This document shows, one piece after another, positions 1-7,604 of a stretch of DNA of 7,604 nucleotides; the first letter of the stretch is position 1, and each line of letters opens with the position of its first letter. The stretch spans positions 1 through 7,604 of the forward strand of contig JAJFMR010000132.1 in assembly GCA_020696915.1 (NCBI GenBank). Direction: 5' to 3'. The DNA is from Rhizobiaceae bacterium (GTDB lineage Bacteria; Pseudomonadota; Alphaproteobacteria; Rhizobiales; Rhizobiaceae). The notes under the pieces were generated by a model that was not told the DNA's origin, ran no database searches, and saw only the letters and a program-made list of their open reading frames with translations. The translations under genes and the position numbers were made by a program.

Positions 1-626
<626 letters not shown>

Positions 627-722
627 CGATGTCTCCGTTCCGTTGCCGGCCCGCTCATGCGGCGCCGGACCGGTCAAGGCTGACGAACCCGCTCCTGCAG
701 CCGGGTCCAGATTACAGGCGGG

Positions 723-751
723 ATATGGGTATCGCGCTGATTTGGCTCAAG
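723..751 (-). promoter_or_regulatory. RpoH (sigma-32) type heat-shock promoter for clpB
   Basis: Read on the minus strand there is CTTGAG (746-751) as the -35 and CCCATAT (723-729) as the -10, separated by 16 nt. This is close to the alphaproteobacterial RpoH pattern of CTTG, 17-18 nt, then C-rich plus TAT. The predicted transcription start is near 716, giving a leader of about 90 nt before the clpB ATG at 626. The match in sequence, spacing, orientation and adjacent gene (clpB is a classical RpoH target) makes this the best-supported regulatory site in the window. It is inferred from consensus only. Confidence 0.8.
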
Positions 752-782
752 TCGGGAGTGGGGCAGCGGCGCAAGAAAATCC

Positions 783-800
783 GTTCCGCGGCCGCGGAAC
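783..800. repeat. Perfect 18-bp palindrome in the clpB-lysC divergent gap
   Basis: GTTCCGCGG at 783-791 is followed directly by its exact reverse complement CCGCGGAAC at 792-800. It lies upstream of both the predicted clpB promoter (about 32 bp behind its -35) and lysC. A spacer-less symmetric site suits a dimeric DNA-binding protein better than an RNA hairpin, which would need a loop. The core is CG-rich, so chance or a restriction/methylation-type site is possible. No regulator is recognised. Confidence 0.45.
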
Positions 801-820
801 AGCCTCCAGACGGCCGATCC

Positions 821-849
821 TTGCGAAGCCGTGGCGTTTTGGCTAAGCA
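821..849 (+). promoter_or_regulatory. Weak candidate housekeeping promoter for lysC
   Basis: TTGCGA at 821-826 and TAAGCA at 844-849 are spaced by 17 nt, about 80 bp before the lysC start. The -35 is reasonable for an alphaproteobacterial sigma-70 promoter, but the -10 agrees poorly with consensus. It is listed because lysC must be transcribed from this divergent gap and no better plus-strand pair was found. Confidence 0.2.
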
Positions 850-861
850 GCCGCGAGATCG

Positions 862-886
862 AGCGCCTCGGCCTGCCCGAGGCGCT
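862..886 (+). promoter_or_regulatory. 10-bp GC-rich stem-loop ahead of lysC
   Basis: AGCGCCTCGG (862-871) pairs perfectly with CCGAGGCGCT (877-886) around a 5-nt loop, followed by TTCATTT (887-893). It ends about 30 nt before the lysC ribosome-binding site. If the lysC transcript starts upstream, this hairpin lies in its leader, where it could act as an attenuator-like element or mRNA-stabilising structure. The following U-content is too low for a confident intrinsic terminator. No leader peptide with clustered Lys/Thr/Met codons was seen before it. Confidence 0.4.
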
Positions 887-927
887 TTCATTTCCAAGGG
901 CGCGCCCGGTCGGCGCAAGGGCATTTC

Positions 928-2181
928 ATGGCGCGCATCGTGATGAAGTTCGGCGGGACTTCGGTCGCCGATATCGCCCGGATCCGGAACGTCGCGCGCC
1001 ACGTCAAGCGCGAGGTGGACGCCGGCCACGAGATCGCGGTCGTGGTTTCGGCGATGGCCGGCAAGACCAACGAGCTCGTCGCCTGGACGCGCGAAGCCGC
1101 TCCGATGCACGACGCTCGCGAGTACGACACCGTCGTGGCTTCCGGCGAGCAGGTGGTCACGGGGCTGCTGGCGATTGCGCTGCAGTCCGTCGGCGTGGAT
1201 GCGCGCTCCTGGCAGGGCTGGCAGATCCCCATCCGCACCGACAGCTCGCATGGCGCCGCCCGGATCCAGGAGATCGACGGAACCGGGCTGATCGGCCGTT
1301 TCAGGAAGGGTCAGGTCGCAGTGATCTCCGGCTTCCAGGGGCTCAGCCCGGACAACCGCATCGCGACGCTCGGACGCGGCGGTTCCGACACCAGCGCGGT
1401 GGCCGTTGCCGCGGCGGTCGGTGCCGACCGTTGTGACATCTATACCGATGTGGACGGGGTCTACACCACCGATCCGCGAGTGGAACCCAAGGCACGGCGG
1501 CTGTCGAAGATCTCCTTCGAGGAGATGCTCGAAATGGCTTCGCTCGGCGCCAAGGTTCTGCAGGTCCGCTCGGTCGAACTGGCAATGGTGCACAAGGTCA
1601 GGACGTTCGTGCGCTCCTCCTTTGCCGATCCGGGCGCCCCCGGAATGGGGGATCTTCTCAACCCCCCCGGAACGCTCATTTGCGACGAGGATGAAATCGT
1701 GGAACAGCAGGTCGTCACCGGAATCGCCTACGCCAAGGACGAAGCCCAGATCTCTCTTCGCCGCGTCGCCGACAGGCCCGGCGTTGCAGCCGGCATCTTC
1801 GGCCCGCTGGCCGCCGCCAACATCAATGTCGACATGATCGTCCAGAACATATCGGAGGACGGGTCGCGCACCGACATGACCTTCACGGTACCCTCCGGCG
1901 ACATCGGCAAGGCGCTCGCCGTTCTCGAAGGCGTCAAGGAGACGATCGGCTTCGATGTCGTGCAGCATGATGAGGGCATGTCGAAAATCTCGGTGATCGG
2001 CATCGGCATGAGGAGCCACGCCGGCGTCGCCGCAACGGCGTTCAGGGCGCTGGCGGACAAGGGCATCAACATCCGCGCGATCACCACGTCGGAAATCAAG
2101 ATATCGATCCTCATCGACGGGCCCTATACTGAACTCGCGGTTCGCACTTTGCATTCCGTCTACGGGCTCGATAAGCAGTAG
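928..2181 (+). CDS. lysC: Aspartate kinase (aspartokinase), single-polypeptide type with C-terminal ACT domains
   Basis: The enzyme phosphorylates L-aspartate with ATP to 4-phospho-aspartate, the first step to lysine, methionine, threonine and diaminopimelate. The 417-residue product has the usual length for this class. The amino-acid kinase domain spans about 1-240, with KFGGTS at 7-12, SGFQG at 134-138, GRGGSDTSA at 149-157 and DGVYTTDPR at 176-184. Two ACT regulatory domains follow: the first from about 274, including NINVDMIVQNIS (298-309), and the second from about 353 with ADKGINIRAITTSEIKIS. ACT domains of this class bind lysine and/or threonine for feedback inhibition; which effector applies here cannot be read from the sequence. 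The ATG at 928 is preceded by AAGGG (917-921) at 6 nt and gives the conserved MARIVMKFGGTS start. Some bacteria make a short beta subunit from an internal start, but I see no obvious internal ATG at the usual position. ptsP follows after 93 nt, probably in the same transcript. Confidence 0.97.
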   Translation: MARIVMKFGGTSVADIARIRNVARHVKREVDAGHEIAVVVSAMAGKTNELVAWTREAAPMHDAREYDTVVASGEQVVTGLLAIALQSVGVDARSWQGWQIPIRTDSSHGAARIQEIDGTGLIGRFRKGQVAVISGFQGLSPDNRIATLGRGGSDTSAVAVAAAVGADRCDIYTDVDGVYTTDPRVEPKARRLSKISFEEMLEMASLGAKVLQVRSVELAMVHKVRTFVRSSFADPGAPGMGDLLNPPGTLICDEDEIVEQQVVTGIAYAKDEAQISLRRVADRPGVAAGIFGPLAAANINVDMIVQNISEDGSRTDMTFTVPSGDIGKALAVLEGVKETIGFDVVQHDEGMSKISVIGIGMRSHAGVAATAFRALADKGINIRAITTSEIKISILIDGPYTELAVRTLHSVYGLDKQ

Positions 2182-2274
2182 ACTGATGATTTGCCTGGTG
2201 TCTGCCGGCCGCCGCCAGAGGTGCTCCGGCGCGCAGAACCCGGATGGAGACGATGTTCCTGGAAGCCCCATTTG

Positions 2275-4545
2275 ATGCGTGATACGGCTGCCGGACCGCG
2301 CGTTCTGCTGAAACGGCTGCGCGAGCTCATGGCGGAGCCGCTCGATCCGCAGGGGCGGCTTGACAGAATAGTCCATCACATAGCCCTGAACATGGTCGCG
2401 GAGGTCTGCTCGCTCTACGTCCTGCGCGCCGATTCGGTGCTTGAGCTCTATGCGACCGAGGGTCTCAACCCGGGCTCGGTGCACCACGCGCAGCTCCGGC
2501 TCGGGCAGGGCCTGGTGGGCACCATCGCGGCGTCCGCCCGCGCCCTCAACCTTTCGGAGGCGCAGCAGCACCCGGCCTTCGCCTACCTGCCGGAAACGGG
2601 CGAGGAGATCTACAATTCCTTCCTCGGCGTGCCGGTGCTGCGGGCGGGCCGCACGCTCGGCGTTCTCGTCGTGCAGAACCGCACGAAACGGCAGTACCGC
2701 GAGGACGAGGTCGAAGCTCTCGAGACGACCGCCATGGTGATCGCCGAGATGATTGCCGCCGGCGATCTTGCGCGGCTGACCCGGCCGGGCCTGGAACTCG
2801 ACCTGAAGCGGCCCGCGAGCTTCACCGGCCTCTCCTTCAACGACGGCATCGGCCTCGGTCACGTCGTGCTGCACGAACCACGCATCGTGGTGACCAATCT
2901 CTTCAACGAGGATTCCGAGGAGGAATTGCGGCGGCTCGAAGCGTCGCTCAACTCACTCAGGTTGTCGATCGACGACATGCTGTCGCGTCGCGACGTCGCC
3001 TTCGAGGGCGAACACCGCGCGGTGCTCGAGGCCTACCGCATGTTCGCCAATGACCGCGGCTGGGTCAGGCGGCTGGAGGAGGCGGTGCGCAATGGCCTGA
3101 CCGCCGAGGCGGCGGTCGAGAAGGTGCAGAGCGACATGCGTGCGCGCATGCTCCACATGACCGATCCCTATCTGCGCGAGCGGATGAGCGATTTCGACGA
3201 TCTCGCCAATCGCCTGCTCAGACAGCTGATGGGCAGGAGCTCGGACGACATCGCCGCGGCGCTGCCGAAGGACGCCATAATCGTCGCCCGCTCGATGGGC
3301 GCAGCCGAGCTCCTCGATTATCCGCGCGACAAGCTGCGCGGCCTGGTGCTCGAGGACGGCGCCGTCACCAGCCATGTGGTGATTGTCGCGCGCGCGATGG
3401 GAATCCCGGTGGCCGGCCAGATGAAGGGTGCCGTTTCCATGTCGGAAAACGGCGACCCCATCATCGTCGACGGCGACGAGGGCACAATTCACCTGCGGCC
3501 ACAGGCGGACCTCGAAGCAGCCTATGCCGAGAAGGTGCGGTTCAGGGCGCGGCGGCAGGAACTCTACCGCGAGCTGAGGAAAAAGCCTTCCGAGTCGCGC
3601 GACGGCGTCAAGGTGGAACTGCTGATGAACGCCGGCCTCGCCGTCGACCTGCCGCAGCTCGCCGAATCCGGAGCCGCCGGCATTGGCCTTTTCCGCACCG
3701 AGCTGCAGTTCATGGTTGCCTCGACCTTTCCGCGCGCTGAGGCGCAGGAGCGTCTCTATCGCGACGTGCTCGATGCCGCTCAGGGCCGCCCCGTCACCTT
3801 CCGGACAATCGACATCGGCGGCGACAAGGTGCTTCCCTACTTCAAGAACGCCGTCCACGAGGAGAACCCGGCTCTCGGCTGGCGTGCCGTCCGCCTGACC
3901 CTCGATCGGCCGGGTCTGCTTCGGACACAGATCCGGGCCCTTCTGCGGGCGGCCGGCGGGCGCGAGCTGAAGATAATGCTTCCCATGGTGACGGTGCTTG
4001 CTGAGATCGCCCAAGCCCGCGAAATTATCGACAGGGAGGTCAGGCACCTTTCCCGCTTCGCGCATCTGCTGCCGACCAGCCTGAAGCTTGGGGCGATGAT
4101 CGAGGTGCCCTCGCTGCTCTGGCAACTCGATGAACTGATGCAGGCAGTCGACTTCGTGTCCGTCGGCTCCAACGATCTGTTCCAGTTCATCATGGCGACG
4201 GATCGCGGCAACACCCAGCTCGCCGACCGTTTCGATCCGCTTTCGGTTCCTTTCTTGCGGGCGCTGAAGCAGATCGCCGATGCCGGCCAGCGCAACCAGA
4301 CGCCGGTAACGCTGTGCGGAGAGCTGGCCGGCCGGCCGCTGTCGGCCATGGCGCTGATTGGCGTCGGCTTCCGCGCGATATCGATGTCGCCGGCGGCGAT
4401 CGGCCCGGTCAAGGCGATGCTGCGCGAACTCCCCGTCGGCGACCTCGATGCCTTCATATCCGACAATCTGGCCGGCCATGCGGCGAACCTGCCAATGCGG
4501 GCTCTGCTGCAGGGCTTTGCGGACGACCGCGGCATTCCGTTGTAG
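2275..4545 (+). CDS. ptsP: Phosphoenolpyruvate-protein phosphotransferase PtsP (EI-Ntr, nitrogen PTS enzyme I)
   Basis: A 756-residue cytoplasmic enzyme that takes phosphate from PEP and passes it to NPr (PtsO/HPr-like), the start of the nitrogen PTS that ends on EIIA-Ntr. Domain order: an N-terminal GAF domain (about 12-160), the EI N-terminal helical region (about 185-310), the swivelling phosphohistidine domain with DGAVTSHVVIVARAMGIPV (361-379; predicted active His367), and the PEP-binding barrel with GLFRTE (471-476), TIDIGGDK (511-518), MLPMV (568-572), GSNDLFQFIMATDR (631-644) and catalytic Cys in CGELAGRP (681-688). All key residues are present. The GAF domain distinguishes EI-Ntr from sugar-PTS EI and in studied homologues binds glutamine, making phosphorylation nitrogen-responsive. 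The frame is open back to a TTG at 2191, but ATG 2275 gives the family-typical MRD...GPRVLLKRLREL start and has GGAAG (2261-2265) 9 nt upstream. It lies 93 nt after lysC. Confidence 0.96.
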   Translation: MRDTAAGPRVLLKRLRELMAEPLDPQGRLDRIVHHIALNMVAEVCSLYVLRADSVLELYATEGLNPGSVHHAQLRLGQGLVGTIAASARALNLSEAQQHPAFAYLPETGEEIYNSFLGVPVLRAGRTLGVLVVQNRTKRQYREDEVEALETTAMVIAEMIAAGDLARLTRPGLELDLKRPASFTGLSFNDGIGLGHVVLHEPRIVVTNLFNEDSEEELRRLEASLNSLRLSIDDMLSRRDVAFEGEHRAVLEAYRMFANDRGWVRRLEEAVRNGLTAEAAVEKVQSDMRARMLHMTDPYLRERMSDFDDLANRLLRQLMGRSSDDIAAALPKDAIIVARSMGAAELLDYPRDKLRGLVLEDGAVTSHVVIVARAMGIPVAGQMKGAVSMSENGDPIIVDGDEGTIHLRPQADLEAAYAEKVRFRARRQELYRELRKKPSESRDGVKVELLMNAGLAVDLPQLAESGAAGIGLFRTELQFMVASTFPRAEAQERLYRDVLDAAQGRPVTFRTIDIGGDKVLPYFKNAVHEENPALGWRAVRLTLDRPGLLRTQIRALLRAAGGRELKIMLPMVTVLAEIAQAREIIDREVRHLSRFAHLLPTSLKLGAMIEVPSLLWQLDELMQAVDFVSVGSNDLFQFIMATDRGNTQLADRFDPLSVPFLRALKQIADAGQRNQTPVTLCGELAGRPLSAMALIGVGFRAISMSPAAIGPVKAMLRELPVGDLDAFISDNLAGHAANLPMRALLQGFADDRGIPL

Positions 4546-4617
4546 CGGGGACCGCCGTTTCCGACCCGATCAGACCCAAACTCGAACGTCCCGCACGCCC
4601 CATGTTCACGCACCTCA

Positions 4618-4645
4618 TTGCTACGCCCTGTCGGACTGCTAGACT
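4618..4645 (+). promoter_or_regulatory. Candidate housekeeping promoter directly before prfA
   Basis: TTGCTA (4618-4623) and an extended -10 TGCTAGACT (TAGACT at 4640-4645) are separated by 16 nt. The -10 region reads GCTAGACT, agreeing with the GCTANAWC element described for Caulobacter housekeeping promoters, and the spacing also fits. The -10 ends only 6 nt before the prfA ATG, so transcription would begin at or next to the start codon. This would uncouple prfA-prmC from the upstream lysC-ptsP unit, at least in part. Evidence is consensus matching only. Confidence 0.45.
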
Positions 4646-4651
4646 CCCGGC

Positions 4652-5731
<1,080 letters not shown>

Positions 5732-5735
5732 TTCG

Positions 5736-6626
5736 ATGCGTCCTGACCGTGGCGTTCCCGCAGCTGGTGGCAAGACCCTTGCGAAACTCCACCGGGAGGC
5801 GCGTCTCAGCCTCGAGGCGGCCGGTGTAGGCACCCCCGAGCTTGACGCCCGGCTGCTCGTCCAACACGTTTCCGGAACTTCGGCCACCGACCGGGCCGCC
5901 CGGCCGGAAATGGCCGTGGACGGCCGCGTCGCCGCGGCCGTGGAAGCCGCGCTCAGGCGGCGCATCGGCGGCGAGCCCGTCCACCGTATCCTCGGCTTTC
6001 GCGAGTTCTACGGGCTCAGGCTTAAACTATCGCCGGAGACGCTGGAACCGCGTCCCGACACCGAGATTCTGGTCGACGCGCTCTTGCCTTTCGTGCGGCG
6101 CGTCGCCGCTTTCGAGGGAAGCTGCAGCATCCTCGATCTCGGCACCGGCAGCGGGGCCATCGCCTTGGCGCTGCTTGCCCAAGTGCCGGATTCCATTGCA
6201 ACGGGGGTCGACGTTTCCCAGGAATCGGTGGCAACGGCGAGAGACAATGCACGAGCGCTGGGACTGGCAGCACGTTTCACCGCGGTTCAATGCGACTGGT
6301 TCGAAAAAATTTCCTGCCGCTACCATGCAATTGCCTCGAACCCTCCCTATATCCCCTCCGACGAGCTTTCGACCTTGCCCCGCGAGGTCAGGTATTTCGA
6401 TCCGGCACGCGCGCTTGACGGCGGTGCGGACGGGCTCGAGGCCTACCGGACGATCGCTGGACGCGCGCACGCGCATCTCGAGCCGGGCGGTGTGATCGCC
6501 GTGGAAATCGGAGCATCCCAGAAACCGGAAGTGGAAGGATTGTTCATAGCGGCCGGATATGGCCTCCAGGACGCCCGGCGCGATCTTGCCGGACGTGACC
6601 GGGTTCTCGTTTTCCGCCGCCGTTGA
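5736..6626 (+). CDS. prmC: Peptide chain release factor N5-glutamine methyltransferase PrmC (HemK family)
   Basis: This SAM-dependent enzyme methylates the side-chain amide of the GGQ glutamine in RF1 and RF2, raising termination efficiency; the older name hemK reflects a withdrawn role in haem synthesis. The 296 residues comprise an N-terminal helical bundle (about 14-80), the EPVHRILGFREFYG segment (80-93), RPDTE (106-110), a Rossmann methyltransferase core with the SAM-binding DLGTGSGAIALAL (134-146) and acidic GVDVS strand end (157-161), and the substrate-glutamine motif NPPYI (202-206). The length is a little over the usual 280-290, mainly from an N-terminal extension before KLHREARLSL. 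The ATG lies 4 nt after the prfA stop without a strong ribosome-binding site, which suggests translational coupling to prfA. Gene order, substrate beside modifying enzyme, is conserved widely in bacteria. Confidence 0.96.
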   Translation: MRPDRGVPAAGGKTLAKLHREARLSLEAAGVGTPELDARLLVQHVSGTSATDRAARPEMAVDGRVAAAVEAALRRRIGGEPVHRILGFREFYGLRLKLSPETLEPRPDTEILVDALLPFVRRVAAFEGSCSILDLGTGSGAIALALLAQVPDSIATGVDVSQESVATARDNARALGLAARFTAVQCDWFEKISCRYHAIASNPPYIPSDELSTLPREVRYFDPARALDGGADGLEAYRTIAGRAHAHLEPGGVIAVEIGASQKPEVEGLFIAAGYGLQDARRDLAGRDRVLVFRRR

Positions 6627-6653
6627 GCCTTTTTTGCGCAGCACAAAAACCAC

Positions 6654-6682
6654 TTGGCATTCCCGGCGAATGCGGATAGGGT
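6654..6682 (+). promoter_or_regulatory. Candidate promoter in the prmC-DUF4167 gap
   Basis: TTGGCA (6654-6659; 5 of 6 to TTGACA) and TAGGGT (6677-6682), in the context GGATAGGGT, are spaced by 17 nt. The predicted transcription start near 6689 gives a leader of about 240 nt before the DUF4167 gene. A small 6-bp inverted repeat (GCATTC 6657-6662, GAATGC 6668-6673) overlaps the -35 and spacer and could be an operator or chance. The -10 is a partial match, so this is tentative. Confidence 0.35.
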
Positions 6683-6706
6683 CGCGCCAACCGGATAAGA
6701 CGAAGC

Positions 6707-6753
6707 AGGCAGTTCTGTCAGCGATTCGGCTTCCTGAAGACAGCGAACTGCCT
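6707..6753 (+). repeat. Long imperfect inverted repeat / stem-loop in the DUF4167 leader region
   Basis: The left arm 6707-6719 (AGGCAGTTCTGTC) pairs with the right arm 6739-6753 (GACAGCGAACTGCCT): 13 base pairs interrupted only by a 2-nt GC bulge at 6743-6744, around a 19-nt loop (6720-6738). No T-tract follows, so it is not an ordinary intrinsic terminator for prmC. It begins about 18 nt after the predicted start of the transcript from the 6654-6682 promoter, so it would form a 5' structure on that RNA. The remainder of the 6627-6930 gap holds no other clear element besides the short leader ORF. Confidence 0.5.
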
Positions 6754-6820
6754 CTTTGCGTAGACAACGCCTTGGCTTCGCGTGGGGATTGTCCGGCGGT
6801 CATATGTAACCGGAAACGGG

Positions 6821-6931
6821 ATGGACGTGGCGCCAACGCAATTGATGCGGGCGAACACCGTTAGAGCAGTACGGAACGGCAGGCTCGATAAGCCTCCGCA
6901 GCCGTCACATTTCAAAACCAAGAGAGTATGA
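6821..6931 (+). CDS. Possible 36-residue leader ORF overlapping the DUF4167 start
   Basis: ATG at 6821 opens a 36-codon frame beginning MDVAPTQLMR and ending FKTKRV, with TGA at 6929-6931. A GGAA purine stretch (6812-6815) sits 5 nt before the ATG. The stop overlaps the double ATG that starts the DUF4167 gene in an ATGA arrangement (6928-6931), the classical geometry for translational coupling. The peptide is basic and resembles no family I recognise. Short open frames are common in GC-rich DNA, so it may be chance. Confidence 0.2.
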   Translation: MDVAPTQLMRANTVRAVRNGRLDKPPQPSHFKTKRV

Positions 6932-7604
6932 TGAGGCCACAACAGCAGAACAGGCGCATGCGCGGCCGTAATGGCGGCGGCAGCAACAACAACCGCAAGG
7001 GTCCCAACCCGCTTACGCGCAGTTACGAGAGCAATGGCCCGGATGTGAAAATCCGCGGATCCGCTCAGCAGATCGCCGAAAAATATGCCCAGCTCGCCCG
7101 TGACGCGCAAGGCTCCGGCGACCGGGTCATGGCGGAAAACTACCTTCAGCACGCCGAGCACTACAATCGCATCATCGCGGCCGCCCAGGCGCAGATGCCG
7201 ATCCAGAACATGCAATCCGGCCGCGACATGTCGGACGACGATATGGACGAGGATCGGGACGATTATGACAGCCCCGGCAGCCAGAACGCCGGCAACGCCG
7301 AGCAACCGCAGCCATTGTCCGGCGGCGGCACGCAGTCGGTCAATCTCGGGGCAGCGCCGCAGCCGGTCATCGAAGGCACCCCTGCCGAGGTCGCTCTCAA
7401 CGCGGAAGCGGGCGGCGACGGCAGCCGGTCTGGCGATCGGCACCAGCCGAACGGCGCGAATGGCAACGACCAGGAAGGCGGCGGTCATCGCCGTGCACGG
7501 CGCCCGCGTCGTGGCGGCGAACGTCACCGTCCGGAACTTAATGGCGAAGCCGCTGACGCCGCGGCTGCCGGTCGGACCGCCGACGAGGAGGCGAACGCTT
7601 CCGC
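6931..7604 (+). CDS. DUF4167 domain-containing protein, N-terminal part, truncated by window edge
   Basis: An open frame runs from 6931 to the window end (224 complete residues, no stop). It begins MRPQQQNRRMRGRNGGG, and residues 22-85 contain the conserved DUF4167 core: NPLTRSYESNGPDVKIRGSA (26-45), then QQIAEKYAQLARDAQ and GDRVMAENYLQHAEHYNRII (63-82). After this the protein becomes low-complexity: an acidic stretch (SDDDMDEDRDDYD, 101-113), Gly/Asn/Gln-rich sequence and a basic Arg/Gly patch RRARRPRRGGERHR (187-200). There is no signal peptide or membrane segment. The family is essentially alphaproteobacterial and has no function known to me; the composition suggests a disordered, possibly RNA-binding protein, which is inference. 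The start is at the second of two consecutive ATGs (6928, 6931), because homologues begin MRPxQQN and AAGAGAG (6920-6926) is better spaced for it; 6928 is a real alternative. Confidence 0.9.
   Translation, partial: MRPQQQNRRMRGRNGGGSNNNRKGPNPLTRSYESNGPDVKIRGSAQQIAEKYAQLARDAQGSGDRVMAENYLQHAEHYNRIIAAAQAQMPIQNMQSGRDMSDDDMDEDRDDYDSPGSQNAGNAEQPQPLSGGGTQSVNLGAAPQPVIEGTPAEVALNAEAGGDGSRSGDRHQPNGANGNDQEGGGHRRARRPRRGGERHRPELNGEAADAAAAGRTADEEANAS

Noticed and set aside
629..943. Small plus-strand frames in the clpB-lysC gap.
   Set aside because: They have no family resemblance, overlap the clpB promoter and the palindrome, and lack a convincing ribosome-binding site.
2191..2274. N-terminal extension of PtsP from a TTG at 2191.
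   Set aside because: The added 28 residues have no family match. ATG 2275 gives the conserved N-terminus and has its own ribosome-binding site.
712..2874. A 720-codon open frame on the minus strand across the clpB-lysC gap, lysC and the start of ptsP.
   Set aside because: It lies antisense to two well-recognised genes, its product resembles no family, and long antisense frames arise from GC-rich codon bias.
2953..4479. A 508-codon minus-strand frame antisense to ptsP.
   Set aside because: It is the codon-bias shadow of ptsP, with no recognisable domain and no start context.
4545..4560. Short hairpin GCGG-GGA-CCGC after the ptsP stop as a terminator.
   Set aside because: Only 4 bp with a 3-nt loop and just three Ts after it; too weak to call.
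6626..6648. T-run and A-run (TTTTTTG ... CAAAAA) just after the prmC stop as a terminator.
   Set aside because: The stem is A/T-only apart from one G-C pair and no GC-rich hairpin precedes the T-run, so it does not meet intrinsic terminator criteria.
6559..6864. A 101-codon plus-strand frame from within prmC into the following gap.
   Set aside because: It starts inside prmC in another frame, has no recognisable domain, and its second half coincides with the stem-loop region.
6718..7527. A 269-codon minus-strand frame opposite DUF4167, with hydrophobic stretches in translation.
   Set aside because: It mirrors the DUF4167 coding frame. The hydrophobic runs are the complement of the Gly/Asp/Asn-rich codons rather than real membrane segments.

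Overview
The window looks like a chromosomal housekeeping region from a high-GC alphaproteobacterium of the order Hyphomicrobiales (Rhizobiales). The family resemblance is to Phyllobacteriaceae/Mesorhizobium-type genomes, judged from memory of protein families rather than from a search. The signs are an aspartokinase gene followed by a GAF-containing nitrogen-PTS enzyme I, then prfA-prmC, then a DUF4167 protein, together with an alphaproteobacterial RpoH-type promoter in front of clpB. No mobile element, CRISPR array, tRNA or rRNA gene was seen.

Layout. On the minus strand, positions 1-626 hold the 5' part of clpB (disaggregase), cut by the window edge just before its first Walker A motif. 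A 301-bp divergent gap (627-927) carries a convincing heat-shock promoter for clpB, a perfect 18-bp palindrome and a 10-bp stem-loop just ahead of lysC. On the plus strand follow lysC (928-2181, aspartate kinase), ptsP (2275-4545, EI-Ntr), prfA (4652-5731, release factor 1) and prmC (5736-6626, RF methyltransferase). A 300-bp gap (6627-6930) contains a candidate promoter, a long imperfect stem-loop and a possible 36-codon leader ORF. The window ends inside a DUF4167 gene (from 6931).

How the genes relate. lysC and ptsP form a likely co-transcribed pair: the first committed step of the aspartate amino-acid family beside the nitrogen-sensing phosphotransferase entry enzyme. prfA and prmC are separated by 4 nt and are a substrate-enzyme pair, since PrmC methylates the GGQ glutamine of RF1. 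prfA appears to have its own promoter so close to the ATG that its message may be leaderless. The DUF4167 protein has no established function that I know of; its N-terminal domain is conserved and its tail is low-complexity, with an Arg/Gly-rich basic patch.

No clearly new biological system is visible. The parts most worth a second look are the non-coding stretches: the structured leader and coupled mini-ORF before DUF4167, the apparent leaderless prfA promoter, the palindrome in the clpB-lysC gap, and the position of clpB next to lysC.
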